DNA of 40,404 nt from Streptacidiphilus pinicola (GTDB lineage Bacteria; Actinomycetota; Actinomycetes; Streptomycetales; Streptomycetaceae), in assembly GCF_003258295.1 (NCBI RefSeq), contig NZ_QKYN01000048.1:1-40404 (forward strand), in the 5' to 3' direction. This document shows, piece by piece, positions 1 to 6,677 of this stretch. Position numbers and translations under genes: made by a program. Below the pieces are notes generated by a model that made no database searches, had not been told where the DNA came from, and saw only the letters and a list, made by a program, of their open reading frames with translations. Positions within the stretch are counted from its first letter, which is position 1. Each line of letters begins with the position of its first letter.

Positions 1-177
1 GACTGCGCGCGCCCGGATGAAGACCTACAAGATCCTGCGCGACTGCCGTGTCCGCGGCGACGGCCTCCACCACGCGGTCCAAGCCGTCGCCCACATGCAC
101 AACCTCGCCCTCGCCACATGAAACCCCAGCTCAGACCGCACCCCAGCCTGCCCGCCCACCGGATTGTGCAACACCCT
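1..177 (+). mobile_element. 3' end of an IS5-superfamily insertion sequence (cut by window edge)
   Basis: Contains the C-terminal end of a DDE transposase (2-121) followed by about 55 untranslated bases ending GGATTGTGCAACACCC (162-177). That string looks like a terminal repeat, and the TTA after it (178-180) fits a TNA target duplication. The other end lies outside the window, so the boundary is inferred. Confidence 0.4.
2..121 (+). CDS. IS5-superfamily (DDE_Tnp_4-like) transposase, C-terminal fragment
   Basis: Frame 2 is open from the window edge to TGA at 119-121, giving 39 residues. They include RMKTYKILRDCRVRGDG and end HMHNLALAT, the usual C-terminus of HARBI1/IS5-type DDE_Tnp_4 transposases of actinomycetes, just after the catalytic Glu region. 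The start and catalytic residues lie outside the window, so intactness cannot be judged. It belongs to a different IS5 subgroup from the transposase at 894-1769, so two unrelated insertion sequences sit side by side here. Confidence 0.7.
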   Translation, partial: TARARMKTYKILRDCRVRGDGLHHAVQAVAHMHNLALAT

Positions 178-180
178 TTA

Positions 181-199
181 GGCCGTGTATCGAAAGTGG
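181..199 (+). repeat. left terminal inverted repeat of the passenger-bearing IS5 element
   Basis: GGCCGTGTATCGAAAGTGG, preceded by TA at 179-180. It differs from the right repeat at the 9th and 17th positions only. Its tip faces left, so it belongs to the element on its right and not to the transposase fragment at 2-121. Confidence 0.7.
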
Positions 200-263
200 C
201 TGGTAGCGAGCCCTGGGTCATGCTCGTCGAGAATCCGGTCGCCGCTCGTCTCGCGAACCTGCG

Positions 264-884
264 ATGGTGTCTGTCATGGATTCCGAGCCCTCTACTGATC
301 CCGCTCGTCACTATGACCCAGGGGGTTGGTTGGCTCGGTTCGCGGGTCGGATGTTCGTGGTCTGTTCGCGATGCGGGGGCCGCGCTCTCGTGATCCCCCG
401 GCCAGGCCTGTCTGCTCCCAAATACTCCAGCGAGCTCCTGTTCCAGCCGCGTCGTCTGGCGTGTGACGGATGCGGTGCCGTCGCCGACTGGAAGCCTGAG
501 GTGCGGGGGGCCGGGCTGGTTGGCGCAGTGCTGGGTGGTAGTGAGGATCCGTTCTTCGGGCGGCCGCTGTGGCTGCAGACCCGTTGCGTGGGCCGAATCC
601 TGTGGGCCTACAACGAGGATCACGTCGACGAGCTGGCCGCCTACGTCAGTGCGCAATTGCGAGAGCGCGCCGGAGTTCGGCCTACGATGTCGATGTTCGC
701 TCGCCTGCCGGCGTGGATGAAAAGGGCGGACAATCGCCCGGAGGTCCTTGCTGGTCTGGAGACGCTGCGCGCACTGGCCAAACGGACGGCCCCTGCCGAC
801 CGCTCCGATGCCGCGCACGAGCGCGGTGACCGCTCACGAGCGCGCGCGGGGATGTACTTCCGGGGCGGTCCCTATGAGTCTTAA
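264..884 (+). CDS. zinc-ribbon hypothetical protein, passenger of the IS5 element
   Basis: A 206-residue protein of unknown function. Two CxxC knuckles (C34/C37 and C67/C70) about 30 residues apart suggest a zinc ribbon. The rest is a mixed region with EDPFFGRPLWLQ and LPAWMKRADNR, then a basic tail rich in Arg and Asp. It resembles small proteins often annotated as zinc-ribbon proteins in Streptomyces, but I cannot assign a role. ATG at 276 (MDSEP) is an equally good start; neither has a clear ribosome site. It lies wholly inside the element's terminal repeats, convergent with the transposase and ending 9 bases from it. By eye its codons are less extreme in third-position GC than the chromosomal genes nearby, which fits mobile DNA. 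Confidence 0.75.
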   Translation: MVSVMDSEPSTDPARHYDPGGWLARFAGRMFVVCSRCGGRALVIPRPGLSAPKYSSELLFQPRRLACDGCGAVADWKPEVRGAGLVGAVLGGSEDPFFGRPLWLQTRCVGRILWAYNEDHVDELAAYVSAQLRERAGVRPTMSMFARLPAWMKRADNRPEVLAGLETLRALAKRTAPADRSDAAHERGDRSRARAGMYFRGGPYES

Positions 885-893
885 AGACCCTGA

Positions 894-1769
894 TCACAGC
901 CATTCGTTGATGACAGCGATGACGACGGTCGCCTCGTATCGGACCGCGAGCTTGTCGTATCGCGTGGCGACCGCCCGGTGCCTCTTGAGGCGGTTGATCC
1001 CACACTCGACCGCGTGGCGCTCGCGATAGTCGGCCGGGTCGAAGTACGGCGGCCGGCCGCCGCGGGACCCGAGCCTCTGACGGTTGCGCGCCTGGTCGGC
1101 CTTGTCCGGAATGGTGCAGCGGATCCCGCGGCGGTACAGATAGGCGCGGTTCTTGCGGGAGGCGTACGCCTTGTCGGCGCGGACTCGATCTGGTCGGCTG
1201 CGTGGCCGACCTGGTCCGATACGAGGCACGCGGACCTTCTCCAGCACCGGTTCGAACTGTGGTGAGTCCCCGCGCTGCCCAGCCGTGATCACGAACGACA
1301 TGGGCTTCTGACCTTGCTCCACGGCCAGGTGCAGCTTGGTGGTGAACCCGCCGCGCGAACGTCCCAGTCCGTGATCAGTGGGCTCGGTGAAGACACCGCC
1401 CGGTGGTTCCTTCTGCAGGTCACCCTGCTTGCGGGCTCCGGCTGCGTGCTGATGGGCGCGGCACACGGTGGAGTCGACGCTCAGGTCCCAAACGATCGCG
1501 CCCTTCGCGTCGGCCAGGGACTGCAGCCGAGTGAGGATCCGGTGCCAGGTGCCGTTCCGCTGCCAACGCCGGAACAGGTCGTAGATCCGTCCCCACGGTC
1601 CGTACCCGACGGGCACGTCCCGCCACGGAACGCCGGTCCGGACCCGGAACCGTATTCCGTCGATCAGCTGCCGCCGCGACCACACAGGCGGCCGCCCAGC
1701 CCTCGCCCCTGTCGGCAACAACGGCTTCAGCACTGCCCACTGCTCATCCGTGAGGTCACCCCGCGCCAT
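894..1769 (-). CDS. IS5-family DDE transposase
   Basis: A 291-residue transposase that cuts and joins its own element ends. The N-terminal part (residues 5-80, with [14 protein letters not shown] and [13 protein letters not shown]) is the DUF4096-like DNA-binding region typical of the IS427 group. The catalytic triad is complete: D99 (DLSVDST), D199 (RADKAY) and E255 ([11 protein letters not shown]). Many IS427 relatives split this protein into two frames joined by programmed frameshifting; here it is one uninterrupted frame. The start is 46 bases inside the right terminal repeat. The stop overlaps TGATCACAG (891-899), which recurs inverted at 1773-1781, so the transposase is bracketed by an inner 9-bp inverted repeat. 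It looks functional. Confidence 0.93.
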   Translation of the reverse strand: MARGDLTDEQWAVLKPLLPTGARAGRPPVWSRRQLIDGIRFRVRTGVPWRDVPVGYGPWGRIYDLFRRWQRNGTWHRILTRLQSLADAKGAIVWDLSVDSTVCRAHQHAAGARKQGDLQKEPPGGVFTEPTDHGLGRSRGGFTTKLHLAVEQGQKPMSFVITAGQRGDSPQFEPVLEKVRVPRIGPGRPRSRPDRVRADKAYASRKNRAYLYRRGIRCTIPDKADQARNRQRLGSRGGRPPYFDPADYRERHAVECGINRLKRHRAVATRYDKLAVRYEATVVIAVINEWL

Positions 1770-1796
1770 GAACTGTGATCATCCAACGCTCAAGAT

Positions 1797-1815
1797 CCGC
1801 TTTCGACACACGGCC
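1797..1815 (-). repeat. right terminal inverted repeat of the passenger-bearing IS5 element
   Basis: On the minus strand this reads GGCCGTGTGTCGAAAGCGG and is followed outside by TA (1816-1817). The mprF stop codon begins only 4 bases beyond the TA, so the element sits right at the 3' end of that gene. The junction makes a small hairpin, GCCTAG-CCG-CTAGGC, at 1813-1827. Confidence 0.7.
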
Positions 1816-1821
1816 TAGCCG

Positions 1822-4437
1822 CTAGGCGGCGGTGAACTGACGGCTCAGCCGGACCATCTGGGCCGGGGTCGTGTGGGGCAGGTACGCCTTGCCGATCGCG
1901 GTGCCGATGGCCGGCAGCTGGGCGGGGTCCGGGTAGGCCATGTAGAGCGGGTGGTACTCCGGCTGGAACTTGGCCTTGAAGTTCAGCAGCGAGCGGAAGC
2001 CGTAGACCGGTTCCAGCGCCTTGCCGGCGATGTCGAGGACGCGCTGCAGCGGCACCGCCTGCTCGCCGCGGTCGATCCGGGCCAGCGGGGCGCCGGACAG
2101 GCTGAGGAACTCCGCGCCCTCCTCCTTGAACTGCAGGGCCGCCGTGGCGATCAGGAACTCCATCACGCCGCGGAAGCCCTCACCGCTGCGCCGCATGAAG
2201 TCCAGCGTCCAGCCGACCGGCTGCCCCTCGCGGTAGCAGGGCAGCCAGCTGGTGATGCCGTGCAGGCTGCCCTCCTCGTCCAGCGCGACCAGGATCCGTA
2301 CCCGTGGGTCGTCGAGCTCGTCCAGGCCGCCGAGAGTGAAGCCCATCTCCGGCAGGCCCTTGTCCGCGACCCACTCCTCCGACAGCGACCGCACCTGCTC
2401 CTGCACCGCCAGCGGCGCGGTCGGCCAGGTGTACCAGTGGCCGCTGATGCCGGCCTTGCCGGCCTTGTTCAGCGCGGTGCGCACGTCCTGCCACTTCTTG
2501 CCGGTGAACGCGAGGTCCGGCAGCCGCAGCAGGGTGTCCTCGGCCACCTGCACCGCCGACCACCCCAGCCCGTCCGACCGCTGCTTGATCTCGCCGGTGA
2601 CGCTGTAGAAGCACGGTGACCAGCCCTGCTCGTCGCAGAACCGGCTGAACCCGGCCACCCCCGCCCGGGCCGCGTCCGGCTCGCCGTAGGGGTCGCCCAT
2701 GGTGAGCGCGATGTTGCCGATCACCCGGTAGGCGACAGCGGCGCGGCCGTCCTCGCTGATCCAGTAGTCGTTACCCGGCCAGGTCGTCATGTAGGAGAGG
2801 GGCGAACCGCCGTTCTGCAGCAGCAGTGCCTCCGCCTCGTCCGCGTGGTCCTCCTTGTGCCCGGCGCCGGCCCGCCAGAAGGCGACGAGGAGTCCGCCGA
2901 GCACGACCAGCCAGAACACCGGCCCGGCCAGCTCGTACAGCGCCTTGGCCCAACCGCCGTCGGGGACGAAGGCGTAGGCCGCGTTGGTGCCGAAGAGGAC
3001 GAGATAGCTGTCCGGCAGCAGCCGCTTGGGGTAGTCGGTGACCATCTGATGGAAGGTCGGCACGGGGCTGAAGTCGTTGCGGGCGTCGTAGCCGAACTTG
3101 ATGTAGGCGGCGCCGACGAGCACGAAGGCCAGCACGGCAATGGCCCAGAAGGTCAGCGCGGTGCCCTTCTCCGCGCGCAGCCGGAAGTGACGGCGGGTCA
3201 CCACGAGTACCGCCAGCACCGCGATCGGGACGACGAGCAACCCGATGGAGTACACCGTCACCAGCGTGACCGTGCTCGGATCCTGGGCGACGAGGACACT
3301 GCGGGTGAACAGGAAGTACCGCAGGGTCGCGGCGAACAGCAGCACCTCGAAGACCACCGCGGCCCACCACGCCATCCGCCGGCCGCGCGCCAGACCGGCC
3401 GCGATCACCAACAGGATCAGCAGCGGCACGAACAGCGTCACCACGGCCGGGCTGTGGTTGAGCAGGTAGTCCGCGCGCGCGGTCAGGCAGTCCCGCGGTG
3501 TCGCCCGCGCGCCGGTGCAGGCGTCGGTGATCACTTCCGTCCCGAAGTAGCGCGGAACGAACAGCTCCTGGTAGATCGCCAGCGGGCCGGCCCCCGAGTC
3601 GGTGAACCAGCTGATGGCCGGACCCAGCGCGGAGGTGGCCGCGAAGAGCGCGACCAGCACCCTGGTCTCGGCATAGGAGGAGGGCCGCAGCCGCACGCCC
3701 CGCAGCGACCGTCGCCGCCCCACCACGACCGCGCCGCCGACGAGGCCGACGAACGCCGCGCCCGCCCGCGCGATGTCGAGCACGTCGCCGGCATAGAAGA
3801 GGAAGAGCACCGTCATGGTGAGCAACAGCAACCGGGTCCGACGGCGCCACAGTGCCGTCAGGGCCGCGCTCAGCGCCAACCCGACGCCGGTCAGGGGCAC
3901 GCTCGCGCCGACCGAGAGGCCGGTCGAGACATGGGCGTAGAGGTGGCTCACCGAGTCCTGGAGCCACGGGTCCCCCGCCACCGCGCCGACCTCGATGGCG
4001 GCGATGCCGAGCAGGGCGCCGAGCACCTGGGAGGCGAGGAAGAACGCTCCCGTCCTCAGCGGTCCCAGGCGGCGTTCCGCCGGAAGCAGCGTGGCGAGCG
4101 CGAGCAGGCTGGTGACGATGTAGGGCTTCAGCCCGTCCGCCCACAGGCCGTAGCTGAACAGGGTCCACCACTTGCCCGCGGTCACACTGGAGGTGCCGAC
4201 GCCGACATGCCGCAGCAGTGAGTCGGACGGTCCGTGCAGGACGCTGCGGGTGACGATGCCGAGCACCCAGAACGCCGCCAGGAACGTCACCGTCAGTGGC
4301 GCCTTCGCCAGCAGCCGCGGGACGACGGCGGTCGCCGCCAGCCAGCGCCCGAGGTTCTCGCCGAGCCGGTGCAGACGCCCGGGCCGGGCGGCGGGCGTCT
4401 CCTCGGTGACCGCGGTGCTCTGCGCGGACGATGTCAT
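1822..4437 (-). CDS. mprF: MprF-like aminoacyl-phosphatidylglycerol synthase with rhomboid-like N-terminus
   Basis: An 871-residue polytopic membrane protein. The cytosolic C-terminal part (about 545-860, from GGSPLSYMTTWPGNDYW) is a DUF2156/LPG-synthase domain, which moves an aminoacyl group from tRNA onto phosphatidylglycerol and so lowers negative surface charge. Residues 45-240 look like a rhomboid fold: WWTLFSYGLW, PAERRLG and G177-A-S179-V where active rhomboids have GxSG. The expected catalytic His is Arg224 (DIARAGAAFVG), so no protease activity is expected. A second group of membrane helices (about 250-525) precedes the synthase. ATG at 4437 overlaps the upstream esterase stop in ATGA, so the two are translationally coupled. 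The amino acid used (Lys, Ala or other) cannot be read from sequence. The IS element abuts its 3' end, but the C-terminus looks complete. Confidence 0.88.
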   Translation of the reverse strand: MTSSAQSTAVTEETPAARPGRLHRLGENLGRWLAATAVVPRLLAKAPLTVTFLAAFWVLGIVTRSVLHGPSDSLLRHVGVGTSSVTAGKWWTLFSYGLWADGLKPYIVTSLLALATLLPAERRLGPLRTGAFFLASQVLGALLGIAAIEVGAVAGDPWLQDSVSHLYAHVSTGLSVGASVPLTGVGLALSAALTALWRRRTRLLLLTMTVLFLFYAGDVLDIARAGAAFVGLVGGAVVVGRRRSLRGVRLRPSSYAETRVLVALFAATSALGPAISWFTDSGAGPLAIYQELFVPRYFGTEVITDACTGARATPRDCLTARADYLLNHSPAVVTLFVPLLILLVIAAGLARGRRMAWWAAVVFEVLLFAATLRYFLFTRSVLVAQDPSTVTLVTVYSIGLLVVPIAVLAVLVVTRRHFRLRAEKGTALTFWAIAVLAFVLVGAAYIKFGYDARNDFSPVPTFHQMVTDYPKRLLPDSYLVLFGTNAAYAFVPDGGWAKALYELAGPVFWLVVLGGLLVAFWRAGAGHKEDHADEAEALLLQNGGSPLSYMTTWPGNDYWISEDGRAAVAYRVIGNIALTMGDPYGEPDAARAGVAGFSRFCDEQGWSPCFYSVTGEIKQRSDGLGWSAVQVAEDTLLRLPDLAFTGKKWQDVRTALNKAGKAGISGHWYTWPTAPLAVQEQVRSLSEEWVADKGLPEMGFTLGGLDELDDPRVRILVALDEEGSLHGITSWLPCYREGQPVGWTLDFMRRSGEGFRGVMEFLIATAALQFKEEGAEFLSLSGAPLARIDRGEQAVPLQRVLDIAGKALEPVYGFRSLLNFKAKFQPEYHPLYMAYPDPAQLPAIGTAIGKAYLPHTTPAQMVRLSRQFTAA

Positions 4438-5768
4438 GAGATCAGTCCGTCCTGCTTGGCGATCCAGGGCATCTCGCGTTCGAGGCCGGTCTTCCACACC
4501 CCCCAGTCGTGGCCGCCCGGGACGTGCACGAAGACCACGTTCATCCCCGCGGCCTGGGACGCGGTGAAGACCTTCTGCTGCTGCGGCCCGTAGTCGTGGT
4601 CGTCCGTGCCGGCCAGCAGCACCCCGGCGGTGTCCGGGAACTTCTTGTGCGCCATCACGCTCAGCGGGTTGACGGCGTCGAAGGCCGCCTCGTTTCCGCC
4701 GAACGCGTCGTTGACGGTCTTGCTGTGGCTGCCCAGCGTCGGCTCGTCCTGTCCCGACATGTCCAGGAACGAGCCGTAGACGCCGGGCGCGTTGACGGCC
4801 AGTTGGAGCGAGCAGGTGCCGCCGAAGGAGAGCCCCGCGGCGGTCATCGCCTTGCGGCCGGTGGCCACCTGGAGGTTCTTCGCGATCCAGCCGGGCACGT
4901 CCTTGGCCAGGTACGTCTGGGCCTTGGCGATGTGGGAGTCCATGCAGAGGGTGTTGTTGGTCAGTCCACCGAGTGGGTCCACGACCACGACGACCGGGGC
5001 CAGGCCCTGGTGGCCGGCCGCGAAGTTGTTCATCGTGGTCTCCAACTGCCCCGCCCCGACCCAGTCCTCGGGGCTGCCCGGCTCGCCCGGCATCAGGACC
5101 ACCACCGGCAGCGGCGGGCGCTCCTTGGCCTTGTAGGCGGGCGGCAGCCAGATGATCGCGTCGCGGGCGGTGAAGCCCGACGCGGTCCCGGGGATCTTCG
5201 CCGTCGCCAGCGCGCCCTTGTCCGGCAGGCCGGCCGGCTTGTGCCAGACCTCGGCGACGGTCTTGCCGGCCGGCACCTTCAGCATCGGCTCCTTGTCGCC
5301 GATGGCGAGCTCGGCGGGCTGGGTCTGCCAGGGGCCGGGCAGCGTGCTGAGAGTCGGGTACTGCTGGAACTCCTGGTTCACCTTGTTCCCGGCGAAGGCC
5401 ACCACCAGCAGGCAGGCGACCAGTGCGAGGATCCGACCGCGCCAGCGCAGGAACGGCAGCCGGAACAGGAAGAGCAGGACTGCGAGGACGCAGACGCCGA
5501 TCCAGACCGCCGAGGTGGTCGGCAGCCCGTCCGGGAACGGCTGCCACCAGTCGTCGACCCAGACCGTGATCAGGTAGGCGAACCCGGCGGCCAGCACCAG
5601 CACGATCGGCAGCCACCGGATCCACCAGCTGCGCCGGCGCGCCACCAGCAGCCACGCCAGCGAGGCGATCCCCAGCACCGTGAGCAGCGTGGGCAGCCAC
5701 CCCGACAGCAGCGACCAGTCACCCGGCCCCGCGAGCTGCGCAACCCTCCGCACGGCCCGGAACGACAT
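4434..5768 (-). CDS. membrane-anchored alpha/beta-hydrolase (putative esterase family)
   Basis: A 444-residue protein with four predicted N-terminal membrane helices (about 24-42, 52-70, 86-104 and 113-128), then an extracytoplasmic esterase domain of the FrmB/antigen-85 type. The nucleophile is Ser314 in GLSFGG. His420 (VPGGHDW) and an Asp near 389-390 (GTDDHDYG) are candidates for the rest of the triad. It is the first gene of an operon, with mprF starting inside its stop codon. Hydrolases paired with aminoacyl-phosphatidylglycerol synthases are known in Gram-positive bacteria and can remove the aminoacyl group. That pairing suggests this enzyme acts on the lipid made by the next gene, but the substrate is inferred. 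Possible promoter DNA lies in 5769-5972. Confidence 0.85.
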   Translation of the reverse strand: MSFRAVRRVAQLAGPGDWSLLSGWLPTLLTVLGIASLAWLLVARRRSWWIRWLPIVLVLAAGFAYLITVWVDDWWQPFPDGLPTTSAVWIGVCVLAVLLFLFRLPFLRWRGRILALVACLLVVAFAGNKVNQEFQQYPTLSTLPGPWQTQPAELAIGDKEPMLKVPAGKTVAEVWHKPAGLPDKGALATAKIPGTASGFTARDAIIWLPPAYKAKERPPLPVVVLMPGEPGSPEDWVGAGQLETTMNNFAAGHQGLAPVVVVVDPLGGLTNNTLCMDSHIAKAQTYLAKDVPGWIAKNLQVATGRKAMTAAGLSFGGTCSLQLAVNAPGVYGSFLDMSGQDEPTLGSHSKTVNDAFGGNEAAFDAVNPLSVMAHKKFPDTAGVLLAGTDDHDYGPQQQKVFTASQAAGMNVVFVHVPGGHDWGVWKTGLEREMPWIAKQDGLIS

Positions 5769-5849
5769 CGGCGGCGCCCCTCTCAGTGATCAGTCCCTCG
5801 GGGAGATTCCAAGGGAGATCACCTGCGCACGCATGTCGATCTTGGGCCA

Positions 5850-5964
5850 GTTGCACTACGTCCCTGGGGTGCTGCAGCTACCTGCGGGAACAGCTGTGAC
5901 CGACTCGCGCCCGCGCGGCGGATCCGCCGATCGGCGAAGCCTCGCGCCCCACAGGTAGTGCAAC
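5850..5964. repeat. 115-bp structured element with 10-bp perfect terminal inverted repeats
   Basis: GTTGCACTAC (5850-5859) pairs with GTAGTGCAAC (5955-5964). The similarity continues imperfectly inward (both arms run into a GGGG block within ten bases). Near the middle is a 14-bp perfect palindrome, CGGCGGATCCGCCG (5916-5929). The element fills most of the gap between sixA and the esterase gene and contains no convincing gene. It could be a MITE-like relic, an operator pair or a structured RNA. No target duplication is obvious. Confidence 0.5.
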
Positions 5965-5972
5965 GGAGTGAC

Positions 5973-6497
5973 TCAGTCCACCTCGACCGGCGCGTGGAAC
6001 GCGCGGAGGCGGCCGAGGCCCGGTTCGAGGGTTTTCCAGGGGCCGGGGACGTCGATGACCGCGACCGCGGCGGCCGGGAAGCCGGAGGCGCGCAGGCGGG
6101 GCAGGGAGTCGTCGTCGAACTCGCCGGAGAGGATCTCCGCCAGGCCCTGCACGCCGGGGTTGTGGCCGACCAGCAGGACCGTGCGGACGTCCTCCGGCAG
6201 CTCCTGCAGGACCTCGATCAGCAGGCCGGGCGCAGCCTCGTACAGGCGGTCGTCGTAGACGGTGCGCGGGCGCTCCGGCAGCTCGTGGGCGAAGAGCTTC
6301 CAGGTCTCACGGGTCCGCGTAGCGGTCGAGCAGAGGGTCAGTTCGGGGAGGATGTCGGCTACCGCCAGCCACTGGCCGGCGTTCGCGGCGTCCTTGCGGC
6401 CGCGGTCGGCCAGCGGCCGCTCGTGGTCGGGCACGCCGGGCCAGTCGGCCTTGGCGTGCCGGAGGACGATGATCGTGCGGGTCGTGTCGACGCTCAT
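5973..6497 (-). CDS. SixA-like phosphohistidine phosphatase (histidine phosphatase superfamily)
   Basis: A 174-residue cytosolic protein of the histidine phosphatase (phosphoglycerate mutase-like) superfamily. The N-terminal catalytic motif is LRHAKADWPG, with the nucleophile His at residue 14. DHERPLADRGRKDA, STATRTRETW and the second catalytic His in LLVGHNPGVQ follow in the order seen in SixA. SixA removes phosphate from phosphohistidine in Hpt domains of signalling proteins in E. coli; the actinobacterial target is unknown. It lies 40 bases downstream of the small membrane gene at 6538-6660 on the same strand and may share its transcript. The nearest ribosome-site-like sequence, GGAAG, is rather far (about 11 bases) upstream of the ATG at 6497. 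Confidence 0.88.
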   Translation of the reverse strand: MSVDTTRTIIVLRHAKADWPGVPDHERPLADRGRKDAANAGQWLAVADILPELTLCSTATRTRETWKLFAHELPERPRTVYDDRLYEAAPGLLIEVLQELPEDVRTVLLVGHNPGVQGLAEILSGEFDDDSLPRLRASGFPAAAVAVIDVPGPWKTLEPGLGRLRAFHAPVEVD

Positions 6498-6537
6498 GCC
6501 TGTCAGCTTCCCAGAATCAGGACGAACCGGCAGGAGC

Positions 6538-6660
6538 TCACCCGAGGTTGGCTGCGATCGTCGCGACGATCGCGATGGCCACGAGGATCGCGCCGATCAG
6601 CGCGAACATCTGGAGCAGCTTCTTGTTGCCGCCGGTCGGGTTCGGTTCGAGAACTGGCAT
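6538..6660 (-). CDS. SGM_5486-type small transporter-associated membrane protein
   Basis: A 40-residue protein: a hydrophilic start (MPVLEPNPTGGNKK) and then one membrane helix (about residues 15-37, LLQMFALIGAILVAIAIV). Proteins of this kind are annotated in Streptomyces as the SGM_5486 family because they follow CynX/NimT MFS transporters, as here: the transporter stop is 17 bases upstream. It probably sits in the membrane beside the transporter as a small accessory subunit, but its role is unknown. The ATG at 6660 gives the family's usual length. Confidence 0.75.
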   Translation of the reverse strand: MPVLEPNPTGGNKKLLQMFALIGAILVAIAIVATIAANLG

Positions 6661-6677
6661 GGGGTCGAGTCTGCCAC

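Larger units (their letters stand above)
181..1815. mobile_element. IS5-family element with passenger gene, TA target duplication
   Basis: The left tip GGCCGTGTATCGAAAGTGG (181-199) and the reverse complement of the right tip, GGCCGTGTGTCGAAAGCGG (1815-1797), match at 17 of 19 positions. Each is flanked outside by TA (179-180 and 1816-1817), the duplication made by IS427-like IS5 elements. The 1635 bp between them hold a transposase (894-1769, minus) and a convergent zinc-ribbon gene (264-884, plus). IS427-type elements are usually about 0.8-0.9 kb with only the transposase, so the extra 0.7 kb on the left is passenger DNA. Both genes look intact. Confidence 0.7.

Noticed and set aside
891-1781. 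TGATCACAG and its inverse (891-899, 1773-1781) as the true ends of the insertion sequence
   Set aside because: No matching target duplication lies outside them. The longer repeats at 181 and 1815 have better length, similarity and TA flanks. They remain an inner repeat.
1873-5789. Plus-strand open frames across mprF and the esterase
   Set aside because: No start signals or domains; they mirror the third-position GC bias of the real minus-strand genes.
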